Positions 24,571 through 32,860 of a stretch of 64,000 nucleotides of DNA are shown here, in pieces. This stretch comes from Polaribacter sp. (GTDB lineage Bacteria > Bacteroidota > Bacteroidia > Flavobacteriales > Flavobacteriaceae), in the NCBI GenBank assembly GCA_029238315.1, contig JAQWGI010000016.1, positions 50,998 to 114,997 of the forward strand, in the 5' to 3' direction. Under the pieces are notes generated by a model that saw only the letters and a program-made list of their open reading frames with translations, had not been told where the DNA came from and did not search any database. The translations under genes were made by a program, and so were the position numbers. Positions within the stretch are counted from its first letter, which is position 1; each line of letters opens with the position of its first letter.

Positions 24571-25059
24571 TTATCTTTTTTTGTAGGTGATAAAACTATA
24601 GTCATAGTTATTTTTTTCATCAGCTTTAAAATCTTCTCTAGCTGTTTCTTTCCATATTTTCATGTCAATTTCTGGAAAATACACATCAGCATCAAAAGAA
24701 TGATGTACTTGTGTAATATCTAATTGATCTACTAAATTAGCAGCAATAGTTTGTTTATAAATTTGCGCACCTCCAATAATAAAAATATGCGTATCTGCCT
24801 TAGCTATTTCAATAGCTTTTTCTATACTATCTACTACAAAACAACCTTCTACTTTATACTCTTTATTTCTTGTGATAATTACTGTAGTTCTATTTGGTAG
24901 TGGTTTTCCAATAGATTCAAAAGTATTACGCCCCATTAAAATATGATGGCCAGATGTTACATTTTTAAAACGTTTTAAATCTGCTGGTAAATGCCAAATT
25001 AAATCGTTATTTTTTCCTAATGCGTTGTTATTTGCTATAGCTGCTATAATTGTTACCAT
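24571..25059 (-). CDS. folA: Dihydrofolate reductase
   Basis: This enzyme reduces dihydrofolate to tetrahydrofolate with NADPH, regenerating the cofactor spent by thymidylate synthase encoded two genes upstream. Family motifs visible in order are AIANNNALGKNNDLIWHLPADLKRF, MGRNTFESIGKPLPNRTTVI with the cofactor loop, and IFIIGGAQIYKQ with the adjacent glycines. Length 162 residues is standard. Its start overlaps the end of the TonB-C-like gene by seven bases, so all three genes form one operon. Confidence 0.96.
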   Translation of the reverse strand: MVTIIAAIANNNALGKNNDLIWHLPADLKRFKNVTSGHHILMGRNTFESIGKPLPNRTTVIITRNKEYKVEGCFVVDSIEKAIEIAKADTHIFIIGGAQIYKQTIAANLVDQLDITQVHHSFDADVYFPEIDMKIWKETAREDFKADEKNNYDYSFITYKKR

Positions 25060-25493
25060 CCGTGTTTGTTTGTTTTATCAATAATTATCACTTCATTTAT
25101 TGTGACAGGAATTATAAACTTCATATTCACTTTTTTATTTTTAAGAATTGCAGGTTCTAACTTTTTTATTTTCTCAAAAGCCTGAATTACAATTGCTTTT
25201 GCTTGATCTGACTTTCCTTTTATTTGCAACACCTTAACTACTCCAGTTTTTTCCACAACAAACTCTACAAAAACTTTAGTCTTTTTACCCGCGTAACTAG
25301 AGATATCTAAATTAATAGCGATAGATCTTCTTAAATATAGTGTGAAATTTTTTTTTGAGTCTAGAGAGTCAATATTTTTATACGCTTTAAATTTTGGCGC
25401 AACGTCTACTTCTTTTAACAAATAAAACTTCTCTTGAGATTGCATGTTCCAAACACACAAAAAAACTGTAATACATAAAAATACTTTTTTCAT
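25053..25493 (-). CDS. Secreted protein with a TonB C-terminal-like domain
   Basis: A Sec-type signal (to about residue 20, NMQSQ) precedes a domain with the TonB-C pattern KVFVEFVVEKTGVVKVLQIKG, a helix, then LEPAILKNKKVNMKFIIPVTI. In TonB this domain contacts outer-membrane receptors. Here the membrane anchor and proline-rich linker are missing, so the protein is probably a free periplasmic module. It lies between thyA (12-base gap) and folA (overlap), an arrangement with no obvious functional reason beyond shared transcription. The 146-residue length is short for any energy transducer. Confidence 0.7.
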   Translation of the reverse strand: MKKVFLCITVFLCVWNMQSQEKFYLLKEVDVAPKFKAYKNIDSLDSKKNFTLYLRRSIAINLDISSYAGKKTKVFVEFVVEKTGVVKVLQIKGKSDQAKAIVIQAFEKIKKLEPAILKNKKVNMKFIIPVTINEVIIIDKTNKHGW

Positions 25494-25505
25494 AGTTGTT
25501 TTTTT

Positions 25506-26330
25506 TTAAACTGCAACTTTCCCTTTGATATGAGGATGTGGATTGTAGTCTACTAATTCAAAATCTTCAAATTTAAAGTCGAATATAGATCTTACATTGG
25601 GGTTTATTTTCATTTTTGGCAACGATCGCACTTTTCTGGACAACTGCAATTCTAACTGCTCTTGATGGTTGTTATAAATATGTGCATCTCCAAAAGTATG
25701 AATAAATTCACCTGCCTCATAACCACAAACTTGCGCCATCATCATTGTAAACAATGCGTAACTTGCTATGTTAAATGGAACACCTAAAAAAATATCTGCA
25801 CTGCGTTGATATAATTGACAAGATAATTTCCCGTCAGCAACATAAAACTGAAAAAAAGCATGGCAAGGAGGTAAAGCAGCCTTACCATTTGCAACATTTT
25901 CAGAGAATGAAACTGAGGTGTCTGGCATTACTGAAGGATTCCATGCAGAGACCATCATTCTTCTAGAGTTTGGATTGTTTTTTAACGTATGAATTACTTC
26001 TTGTAACTGATCAATGTCATCACTATTCCAATTACGCCATTGGTGACCATAAACCGGGCCTAAATCTCCATTTTCATCGGCCCAAGAATTCCATATTTTA
26101 ACTCCGTTTTCCTGTAAATAATTAATATTTGTATCGCCGTTTATAAACCATAATAATTCATAAATAATTGATTTTAAATGTAGTTTTTTGGTAGTTACCA
26201 TTGGAAAACCTTTGCTTAAATCAAATCGCATTTGATGCCCAAAAACACTTTTTGTTCCTGTTCCTGTTCTATCTCCTTTTTCGTTTCCGTTTTCTAAAAC
26301 GTGTTTTACTAAATCTAAATATTGCTTCAT
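25506..26330 (-). CDS. thyA: Thymidylate synthase
   Basis: ThyA methylates dUMP to dTMP using methylene-tetrahydrofolate. The catalytic cysteine lies in [13 protein letters not shown], followed by [24 protein letters not shown] and the dUMP-binding [12 protein letters not shown]; these are exact family signatures. Length is 274 residues, with start [15 protein letters not shown]. It leads the thyA-(TonB-C-like)-folA operon and is separated from the nucleoside transporter gene upstream by a terminator hairpin. Confidence 0.97.
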   Translation of the reverse strand: MKQYLDLVKHVLENGNEKGDRTGTGTKSVFGHQMRFDLSKGFPMVTTKKLHLKSIIYELLWFINGDTNINYLQENGVKIWNSWADENGDLGPVYGHQWRNWNSDDIDQLQEVIHTLKNNPNSRRMMVSAWNPSVMPDTSVSFSENVANGKAALPPCHAFFQFYVADGKLSCQLYQRSADIFLGVPFNIASYALFTMMMAQVCGYEAGEFIHTFGDAHIYNNHQEQLELQLSRKVRSLPKMKINPNVRSIFDFKFEDFELVDYNPHPHIKGKVAV

Positions 26331-26365
26331 TACTTTACTAAATCTTATAGAAATCTAAGTTAAAA

Positions 26366-26397
26366 AAAAGCTTCAAATCTCAAAGATTGAAGCTTTT
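26366..26397 (-). terminator. Rho-independent terminator after the nucleoside transporter gene
   Basis: The stem AAAAGCTTCAA / TTGAAGCTTTT is followed on the minus strand by a long T run, 49 bases past the transporter stop. It also separates it from thyA. Confidence 0.85.
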
Positions 26398-26445
26398 AAT
26401 ATATTATAAAGTTATTAACTTTTTATAAGTCAACTCTGAATTAAA

Positions 26446-27843
26446 TTATCCGATAATCATTCCGGCAATTGTTGCCGACATTAAAGAGGCAATTGTACCT
26501 CCAATTAAAGCTTTCATTCCAAACTCAGACAACACCTTTCTTTGTCCTGGTGCTAAAGATCCAATTCCGCCAATCTGTATACCGATTGAAGCAAAGTTTG
26601 CAAAACCACACAGCATATATGTTGCCATAATAATTGATTTTTCGTAATTTAAATGCATGACATTAGACACGTTTTTTAACTCTGCTAATTGAATATAACC
26701 AACAAATTCACTTGCTGCTAATTTTATTCCCAGCAACTGCCCCATCATTGTCATATCTTCTGTTGCTACTCCAATTAACCACATTAATGGTGCAAAAAGG
26801 TACCCTAGCATAAACTCTAATGAAAACGCTTTATACGTTGTGTTTGCTGCAATCCAATCATTGAGAGAGGTTAGGTTTCCGATCCAGCCAAAAACCCCGT
26901 TTAACATTGCTATAAAAGCTACAAAAACCAACAACATTGCTCCAACATTTACAGCTAAACGCAAACCTTCTGTAGTTCCGTTTGCAATAGAATCTAAAAT
27001 GTTTGAACCTATCTTATCTTGAGAAACTTTAACATCTGTATGAATTTCCTCTACTTGCGGATACAAGATTTTAGAAATTACAATTGCTCCAGGTGCAGCC
27101 ATTACTGACGCGGCTAATAAATGTTTTGCAAATTGCAATCTAAGCGCAGGGTCATCTCCACCTAAAAAACCAATGTATGCTGCTAAAACGGCACCAGCAA
27201 CTGTTGCCATACCACCAATCATTACTAATAGCATTTCTGACTTATTCATTTTTTCTAAATAAGCCTTAATTAATAAAGGAGCCTCTGTTTGACCAAGAAA
27301 GATGTTTCCTGCAACAGACAAACTCTCTGCTCCAGATATTTTTAGAACTTTTGCTAATGACCAAGCCATTACTTTTACCAATTTCTGAATCCACCCTAGG
27401 TAGAACAAAACTGAAGTTAGTGCAGAAAAGAAAATAATTGTTGGCAAAACTTGAAATGCAAAAATATATCCAAATTTATCCATATCTACGACCAATCCCT
27501 CAAACAAAAATTTACTTCCAGCTCTTGTAAAATCTAAGATACTTACAAATAAACTTCCAATCCATTCAAATATTTTTTGAACAAACGCCACTTTTAATAC
27601 TCCAACAGCAATTAACAATTGTGCTCCTAAACCAATCCCAACAGTTTTCCAATCAATATTTTTCTTATTGCTAGAAAATAAAAATGCGATCACTAAAAGC
27701 GAAATCATTCCTAAAACCCCTCTCCATAAATTGCTTAAAGAAAATCCTTGACTAGGTATTATTTCTGATACTGTTTCTGGCACTGTTTGCGAAAACATGC
27801 TAGCTGAAATAAAGCAAAAAACAATGACTACTATTTTTTTCAT
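26446..27843 (-). CDS. Concentrative nucleoside transporter (CNT/NupC family)
   Basis: The 465-residue polytopic protein has the CNT core: GAQLLIAVGVLKV at the first domain, ESLSVAGNIFLGQTEAPLLIKAYL with the substrate-contact GQTEAP, and the C-terminal half with ATYMLCGFANFASIGIQIGG. It would import nucleosides with sodium or protons. An N-terminal signal-like segment ahead of the first span is common in Bacteroidetes members. It lies just downstream of the bifunctional nuclease gene (14-base gap), and the product could feed salvage through the nearby thymidylate operon, which is an inference. Confidence 0.92.
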   Translation of the reverse strand: MKKIVVIVFCFISASMFSQTVPETVSEIIPSQGFSLSNLWRGVLGMISLLVIAFLFSSNKKNIDWKTVGIGLGAQLLIAVGVLKVAFVQKIFEWIGSLFVSILDFTRAGSKFLFEGLVVDMDKFGYIFAFQVLPTIIFFSALTSVLFYLGWIQKLVKVMAWSLAKVLKISGAESLSVAGNIFLGQTEAPLLIKAYLEKMNKSEMLLVMIGGMATVAGAVLAAYIGFLGGDDPALRLQFAKHLLAASVMAAPGAIVISKILYPQVEEIHTDVKVSQDKIGSNILDSIANGTTEGLRLAVNVGAMLLVFVAFIAMLNGVFGWIGNLTSLNDWIAANTTYKAFSLEFMLGYLFAPLMWLIGVATEDMTMMGQLLGIKLAASEFVGYIQLAELKNVSNVMHLNYEKSIIMATYMLCGFANFASIGIQIGGIGSLAPGQRKVLSEFGMKALIGGTIASLMSATIAGMIIG

Positions 27844-27857
27844 ACGATACTTGTTGT

Positions 27858-28463
27858 TTATGAGCGCTTACTTATTTCGTCTCTAATTTTAGCTGCTAAT
27901 TCGTAATCTTCATTTGCAACTGCAGCGTCTAATTCTTTATATAATTCGTTAATTGACTTTTGTTTTTTTACTTCTTTTGGTGTTTCTGAAATAATTTCTG
28001 ATAAAAAATCGTCTGACTCTAGACCTAATTCATCAAGAGACTCATCTTCTGCCTTTAAATAGATCCCTGCTTTATCCAAAATACTTTCATAAGTATAAAT
28101 AGGGGCTTTAAAGCGAACTGCAATGGCAATTGCATCAGAAGTTCTTGCATCAATAACTTCTTCCACTCCGTCTTTTTCTGAAATTAAACTAGAAAAGAAA
28201 ACACCATCAACTAATTTATGGATTATTACTTGTTTAACTTTCACCAAATATCTATCTGCAAAAGTTTTAAATAAATCGTGAGTTAATGGTCTTGGTGGTC
28301 TAATTTCTTTCTCTAAAGCAATTGCAATAGACTGTGCTTCAAAAGCACCAATAATAATAGGCAGTGTTCTTTCTCCATCAATTTCACTTAAAACCAAAGC
28401 ATAGGCACCAGTTTGTGTTTGACTGTAAGAAATCCCTTTAATTGTTAATTGTATTAAACTCAT
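27858..28463 (-). CDS. Bifunctional nuclease (DUF151) family protein with UvrB/C-type motif
   Basis: Residues 1-140 are a DUF151 domain (LPIIIGAFEAQSIAIALE, RPLTHDLF, VIDARTSDAIAIAVRFKAPIYTYE). It is named after a plant member with RNase and DNase activity and structurally characterised in Thermotoga. The C-terminus after an acidic linker has a UVR motif (INELYKELDAAVANEDYELAAKIRDEI), which mediates protein contacts in UvrB/UvrC. The combination is usual in Bacteroidetes; enzymatic activity here is not certain. It is transcribed with the CNT transporter gene. Confidence 0.85.
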   Translation of the reverse strand: MSLIQLTIKGISYSQTQTGAYALVLSEIDGERTLPIIIGAFEAQSIAIALEKEIRPPRPLTHDLFKTFADRYLVKVKQVIIHKLVDGVFFSSLISEKDGVEEVIDARTSDAIAIAVRFKAPIYTYESILDKAGIYLKAEDESLDELGLESDDFLSEIISETPKEVKKQKSINELYKELDAAVANEDYELAAKIRDEISKRS

Positions 28464-28486
28464 TTAATTTTCATCTTCATCAAAAG

Positions 28487-28535
28487 AAAAAAGGCTGCTT
28501 AAACTGGTAGAACCTAATTTTAAACAGCCCTTTTG
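28487..28535 (-). terminator. Probable terminator after etfA
   Basis: On the minus strand GGGCTGTTTAAA and TTTAAGCAGCC form an imperfect stem followed by a T run. It lies about 100 bases past the etfA stop and before the DUF151 gene. Confidence 0.65.
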
Positions 28536-28634
28536 CGGGCACAATTTACTAAAAATATTGAGTTGAATTCTAATTTATTTTAAAAGAAAAAAATGAATCA
28601 CTCAAATTAAAGATAAACAGTATATGAATTTGCT

Positions 28635-29591
28635 TTATGATTGTTTAAAAGCTTTTAACTTTTCTATCAATGTTGGTAGCACTTCAAAAGCGTCCCCAAC
28701 AATTCCGTAATCTGCAGCCTTAAAAAACGGTGCTTCTGGATCTGTATTAATCACTACCTTTACTTTAGACGCATTAATTCCGGCTAAATGCTGTATTGCT
28801 CCAGAAATACCAATTGCTATGTATAAATTAGAAGCAACAGGCTTACCTGTTTGTCCAACATGCTCTCCGTGTGGTCTCCAACCTAAATCAGAAACAGGCT
28901 TAGAGCAAGCAGTTGCAGCTCCTAAAACCTCAGCCAATTCTTCAATCATTCCCCAGTTTTCAGGTCCTTTCATACCTCTTCCTGCTGAAACTACAATATC
29001 AGCATCTGCTATGGTTACTTTACCTGTTGCTTTGTCTATACTCACAGATTGCACACCCATATCTAAAATCTGAGCATCAAAGCTTTCTAGAACTCCTGCT
29101 ACTTGATTTTCATGAATACCAAAAGAATTCTTTGCCAAACCTATAACTTTTACTTCTGTAGCGATTGTAGTATTATTGAACGCTTTATTAGAAAAAGCTT
29201 TTCTTTTTACTGTAAATGGGCTTGTAGAACTTGGCAATGCAACAACATTAGAAGCATAACCTGCTTGTAAATTCACAGCAAGTATTGGTGATAAATACAA
29301 ACCATCTACACTAGAATCTATAACTACAACAGTTGCATTTTCTTTTACAGCAACTTGTTGTATAACCGATGCATATGCTTTTGCATTAAATGTTGCAATT
29401 TGATCGTTAGAGATCGTAATTACTTTTTCTGCACCATATGCATACAATTGAGAAGCATCGGTAGCATTAATAGTAACGGCTACAAGATTAGAACCTATTT
29501 GCTCTGCTACTTTCTTACCATAAGAAACGACTTCAAAAGCAGATTTTTTAAATTTTCCTTCCGATGAATCGGCAAAAACTAAAACTGACAT
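28635..29591 (-). CDS. etfA: Electron transfer flavoprotein subunit alpha
   Basis: EtfA binds FAD and, with EtfB, carries electrons from acyl-CoA dehydrogenases toward ETF:quinone oxidoreductase. The FAD-binding C-terminal domain is complete: AGRGMKGPENWGMIEELA, PVSDLGWRPHGEHVGQTGKPV, YIAIGISGAIQHLAGI and INTDPEAPFF. Length 318 residues is normal. The etfB gene is upstream on the same strand with a 119-base gap that contains a degenerate repeat, so the two may not be tightly coupled even though they are surely one unit functionally. Confidence 0.96.
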   Translation of the reverse strand: MSVLVFADSSEGKFKKSAFEVVSYGKKVAEQIGSNLVAVTINATDASQLYAYGAEKVITISNDQIATFNAKAYASVIQQVAVKENATVVVIDSSVDGLYLSPILAVNLQAGYASNVVALPSSTSPFTVKRKAFSNKAFNNTTIATEVKVIGLAKNSFGIHENQVAGVLESFDAQILDMGVQSVSIDKATGKVTIADADIVVSAGRGMKGPENWGMIEELAEVLGAATACSKPVSDLGWRPHGEHVGQTGKPVASNLYIAIGISGAIQHLAGINASKVKVVINTDPEAPFFKAADYGIVGDAFEVLPTLIEKLKAFKQS

Positions 29592-29710
29592 AAAATTTTA
29601 TTTTTTAAATTTTTCTTGAACTAAACTCAAGAACTTTATATTTTTATTGTTGATCATTAATAAGAATGATACTGAAACACATTTAGCATGATTTTTTTTA
29701 TTCTAAAAAA

Positions 29711-30457
29711 TTAAATCACTTTTGCCTCATTGTGTAATAAATTAATCAATGCATCAATATTATCTGCAGCGACTAATTTTACTGCTCCTTTTGCTACTGG
29801 CTTCTCAAATGATATGGTTGCAGTTTGCTTAACATCTTCTGTTGCTTCTATTACAGTTAATGGTTTTTTACGAGCCATCATGATTCCTCTCATGTTCGGA
29901 ATTCTTAAATCTTTTTCCTCTACCAAACCTTTTTGACCTGCAACAACTAAAGGTAAAGTTGTAGCTACTTTTTCATTTCCTCCATCAATCTCTCTGGTTC
30001 CGCTAACAGTATCTGCATCGATCTCTAAACCAACACATCCGTTCACGAAGTTAAAATCTAGAATAGAAGCTAACATTCCAGGAACCATTTGACCGTTATA
30101 ATCTGCAGATTCTTTACCGGCTAACACCAAATCATATGTACCATTTTTCACTACTTCTGCCAATTGATTTGCAACAAAAAAACCATCAGTAGCTTCTGCA
30201 TTTACCCTAATAGCATCATCTGCACCTATTGCCAAAGCTTTTCTTAAAGTTGGCTCTGTTTCTGATGTACCAACATTTACAACAGTAACGGTTGCTCCTT
30301 GTTTTTCTTTAAACCACATAGCACGTGTTAAGCTAAACTCATCATAAGGATTAATTACAAACTGTACTCCATTTTTATCAAAATCAGCATCATTATTTGT
30401 AAAATTAATTTTTGATGTGGTATCAGGCACATGGCTAATACAAACTAATATTTTCAT
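29711..30457 (-). CDS. etfB: Electron transfer flavoprotein subunit beta
   Basis: The partner of EtfA, 248 residues, binding AMP. Family signatures are MKILVCISHVPDT at the start, NPYDEFSLTRA, the ALAIGADDAIR region, ESADYNGQMVPGMLA, and PLVVAGQKGLVEEKDLRIPNMRGIMMARKKP, the ETF beta signature. It heads the etfBA unit. A perfect 24-bp palindrome 63 bases upstream of its ATG could be a regulator site. Confidence 0.96.
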   Translation of the reverse strand: MKILVCISHVPDTTSKINFTNNDADFDKNGVQFVINPYDEFSLTRAMWFKEKQGATVTVVNVGTSETEPTLRKALAIGADDAIRVNAEATDGFFVANQLAEVVKNGTYDLVLAGKESADYNGQMVPGMLASILDFNFVNGCVGLEIDADTVSGTREIDGGNEKVATTLPLVVAGQKGLVEEKDLRIPNMRGIMMARKKPLTVIEATEDVKQTATISFEKPVAKGAVKLVAADNIDALINLLHNEAKVI

Positions 30458-30520
30458 TTGTTTTTATATTTTGAAAATTATATCATTATTTTAAGTTACG
30501 AATTTATGACATTTTTTTCA

Positions 30521-30544
30521 ATTTACTATGCATGCATAGTAAAT
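30521..30544. promoter_or_regulatory. Perfect 24-bp palindrome upstream of etfB
   Basis: The sequence centres on ATGCAT and is perfectly symmetric over 24 bases (arms ATTTACTATGCA). It spans the stop codon of the membrane protein gene at 30526 and lies 64 bases above the etfB ATG. It may be an operator for etfBA. It is not followed by a T run, so a terminator is less likely. Confidence 0.5.
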
Positions 30545-31722
30545 ATTTTTCTTTTTAACAAAGAATTAGTTTTTTTAGGTTGATTTGTATTGACCTTTAG
30601 GAAATAAAAAAAGACACAAGGGATAATGATTGAAAAATAAGAGATGTCAAACAAATTGCCAAAAACATTTGCGCTAAACCCCTCTTCTATACAATTAACT
30701 CCGAATGCTAGAAACATCAAGAAAGAAAAAATATAAGCCGAAAAAAGAAACACATCTCTTGTTTGATTTACCCTAAAAGAAAGAAAAAAGGGAGCAATTA
30801 TAGAAATAATAATCAAAATTTTAGGTGCATAACCAACCTGGTGATTAAAAGGATTGTGCAGTATAGTATAACTTAGATCTGGCAAAGTGGTAAGCACTGG
30901 AAGCGATATTAAAAAAAGAAAAAACAGAAAGAATAGAAAAAAATAAATTTTAGATTTCAGTTTTAAAAAATAAAACTCTGAAAATAAAAAAAGTGATAAC
31001 GGAATAAGAATAATTCCTCTTGTTAAAATAAAAAAAGCAACAAAAAAAGCTAGTAAAACATGATTACTAAAAAGCCTATTAAAATACTTTTGCTGCCATT
31101 TAAAAATAAACAAAAGCGCAAGAAAACAATTACTCAATAAATCACTCTTTGCAAATAATTCCCAATAATAAGCAGGTGAAAATAAAAGCAGAAAAATTAC
31201 AAATGTTTTTTTACTATTATCCATTTTTGCATACATAACAACCAGTATTAAAGCAAGAAAAACAAATACTTGTAAATACCCAACATCTCCCAAAATATAG
31301 AAAGGAATTCCAATAAAAAATAAGGCTGGTAAGTTAGACGTTGTATTGCTTAAATGATCTAAAACATCATAAGGATATTTATGCTGAAGTATACTTTCTA
31401 TAAAAATCTCTAAAGCAGACCATCTATCAGTGTTTAAAGAGGGTCCATCTGTAAAAATATTTATAAAAATCATTACCATTAGCATAATAACAGCTATTGA
31501 TAAAAATATTGTTTTAAAATATTTACAATTATTTATTTGATCAGCAAACCTTTTTAAATAGAATACACATACAATAAAAAATAGACTGTATACTGATGCA
31601 ATTATGTAAGGATTTAAAAATGAAATTCTTACGGAATATTTAAACACAAATAACAGATTTATCAATAGATAAATTGCTAACAATAGGTTTTTGTGTGTGC
31701 CGTGATTTTGTAAAGTTTTCAA
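30526..31722 (-). CDS. Polytopic membrane protein, possible GT-C glycosyltransferase
   Basis: The 398-residue protein has roughly ten hydrophobic helices and almost no soluble domain. After the second or third helix there is a loop with TDRWSALEIFIESILQHKYPYD, then a membrane stretch. An Asp-rich first loop followed by a YPY(D) motif recalls GT-C or GT87-type polyprenyl-sugar transferases, but the match is weak and no catalytic residue can be named confidently. It is a single gene upstream of etfB. The last codons run into a palindrome. Codon use is very AT-rich (many Phe/Ile/Leu). Confidence 0.65.
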   Translation of the reverse strand: MKTLQNHGTHKNLLLAIYLLINLLFVFKYSVRISFLNPYIIASVYSLFFIVCVFYLKRFADQINNCKYFKTIFLSIAVIMLMVMIFINIFTDGPSLNTDRWSALEIFIESILQHKYPYDVLDHLSNTTSNLPALFFIGIPFYILGDVGYLQVFVFLALILVVMYAKMDNSKKTFVIFLLLFSPAYYWELFAKSDLLSNCFLALLFIFKWQQKYFNRLFSNHVLLAFFVAFFILTRGIILIPLSLFLFSEFYFLKLKSKIYFFLFFLFFLFLISLPVLTTLPDLSYTILHNPFNHQVGYAPKILIIISIIAPFFLSFRVNQTRDVFLFSAYIFSFLMFLAFGVNCIEEGFSANVFGNLFDISYFSIIIPCVFFYFLKVNTNQPKKTNSLLKRKIFTMHA

Positions 31723-31780
31723 AAAAATAAATTTCTTGTATTTTGAGATAAAAGTACATTTTTTTTACTCATAAATTCCT

Positions 31781-31788
31781 TACTTTTG
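31781..31788 (+). promoter_or_regulatory. -7 promoter box TACTTTTG for pdhB
   Basis: An exact TAnnTTTG match ending 31 bases before the ATG at 31820. Confidence 0.6.
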
Positions 31789-31819
31789 CTTCAACAATAC
31801 AAACAACAATTTAGATTTA

Positions 31820-32797
31820 ATGAAAACAGTTCAATTTAGAGAAGCCATTTGCGAAGCAATGAGTGAAGAAATGCGCAGAGATGAAAGCATTTATTTAATG
31901 GGTGAAGAAGTTGCCGAATATAATGGAGCCTACAAAGCAAGTAAAGGAATGCTAGATGAGTTTGGTGCAAAAAGAGTGATTGATACTCCGATTGCAGAGC
32001 TTGGCTTTGCAGGAATTGCAATTGGGTCTGCAATGAATGGTAATAGACCAATTGTAGAATATATGACTTTTAACTTTTCTTTAGTTGGGATTGATCAAAT
32101 TATAAACAACGCAGCAAAGATTAGACAAATGTCTGGAGGTCAGTTTAACTGTCCTATTGTTTTTAGAGGGCCAACAGCCTCTGCAGGGCAATTAGGAGCT
32201 ACACACTCACAAGCATTTGAAAATTGGTTTGCAAATACTCCAGGTTTAAAAGTTATTGTACCTTCAAATCCTTATGATGCAAAAGGCTTACTAAAGGCAG
32301 CAATTAGAGATGATGACCCAGTAATCTTTATGGAATCAGAACAAATGTATGGTGACAAGATGGACATCCCAGAAGGAGAATATATATTGCCTATTGGAGT
32401 TGCAGAAATCAAAAGAGAAGGAACAGATGTAACTATTGTTTCTTTTGGAAAAATAATTAAAGAAGCATATAAAGCTGCTGAAGAATTAGCTAAAGAGAAT
32501 ATCTCTGTAGAGATTATTGATTTAAGAACGGTACGTCCTATGGATCATGAAGCTATTTTAACTTCTGTTAAAAAAACAAACAGATTGGTCGTTTTAGAAG
32601 AAGCTTGGCCATTTGCTAGTGTAGCCTCAGAAATTACATACAGAATTCAAAATGAAGCATTTGATTATTTAGATGCACCTATCAAAAGAATTACAACCGC
32701 AGATACTCCAGCTCCTTATTCTCCAGTATTATTAGAAGAATGGTTGCCAAACTCTATAGACGTTATCAAAGCTGTAAAAGAAGTTTTGTATATTTAG
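31820..32797 (+). CDS. pdhB: Pyruvate dehydrogenase E1 component, beta subunit
   Basis: With the alpha subunit it decarboxylates pyruvate through thiamine diphosphate. The 325-residue protein matches transketolase C-like E1-beta enzymes: LMGEEVAEYNGAYKASKGM with the glutamate that activates the cofactor, RVIDTPIAELGFAGIAIG, FRGPTASAGQLGATHSQAFE and the C-terminal LEEAWPFASVASEI. The tight similarity to the pyruvate type (rather than branched-chain) comes from the GEEVAEYNGAYK segment. The alpha subunit and E2 genes are not adjacent, as is usual in Flavobacteriia. Confidence 0.92.
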   Translation: MKTVQFREAICEAMSEEMRRDESIYLMGEEVAEYNGAYKASKGMLDEFGAKRVIDTPIAELGFAGIAIGSAMNGNRPIVEYMTFNFSLVGIDQIINNAAKIRQMSGGQFNCPIVFRGPTASAGQLGATHSQAFENWFANTPGLKVIVPSNPYDAKGLLKAAIRDDDPVIFMESEQMYGDKMDIPEGEYILPIGVAEIKREGTDVTIVSFGKIIKEAYKAAEELAKENISVEIIDLRTVRPMDHEAILTSVKKTNRLVVLEEAWPFASVASEITYRIQNEAFDYLDAPIKRITTADTPAPYSPVLLEEWLPNSIDVIKAVKEVLYI

Positions 32798-32816
32798 AAA
32801 AAATAAGAATAATTTT

Positions 32817-32859
32817 AAAATCCTTTTTACTAATTTTACTAAAAAGGATTTTTTTTTGC
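32817..32859 (+). terminator. Terminator after pdhB
   Basis: AATCCTTTTT and AAAAAGGATT form a stem around an AT-rich loop, followed by a T run that ends right before the DUF5686 start codon at 32861. Confidence 0.8.
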
Positions 32860-32860
32860 C

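Noticed and set aside
25053..25493. A true TonB energy transducer
   Set aside because: The membrane anchor and proline-rich spacer are absent; only the C-terminal-like domain follows a signal peptide.
30521..30544. The etfB-upstream palindrome as a terminator of the membrane protein gene
   Set aside because: On the relevant strand it is not followed by a T run and is AT-rich, unlike the clear terminators elsewhere in the window.
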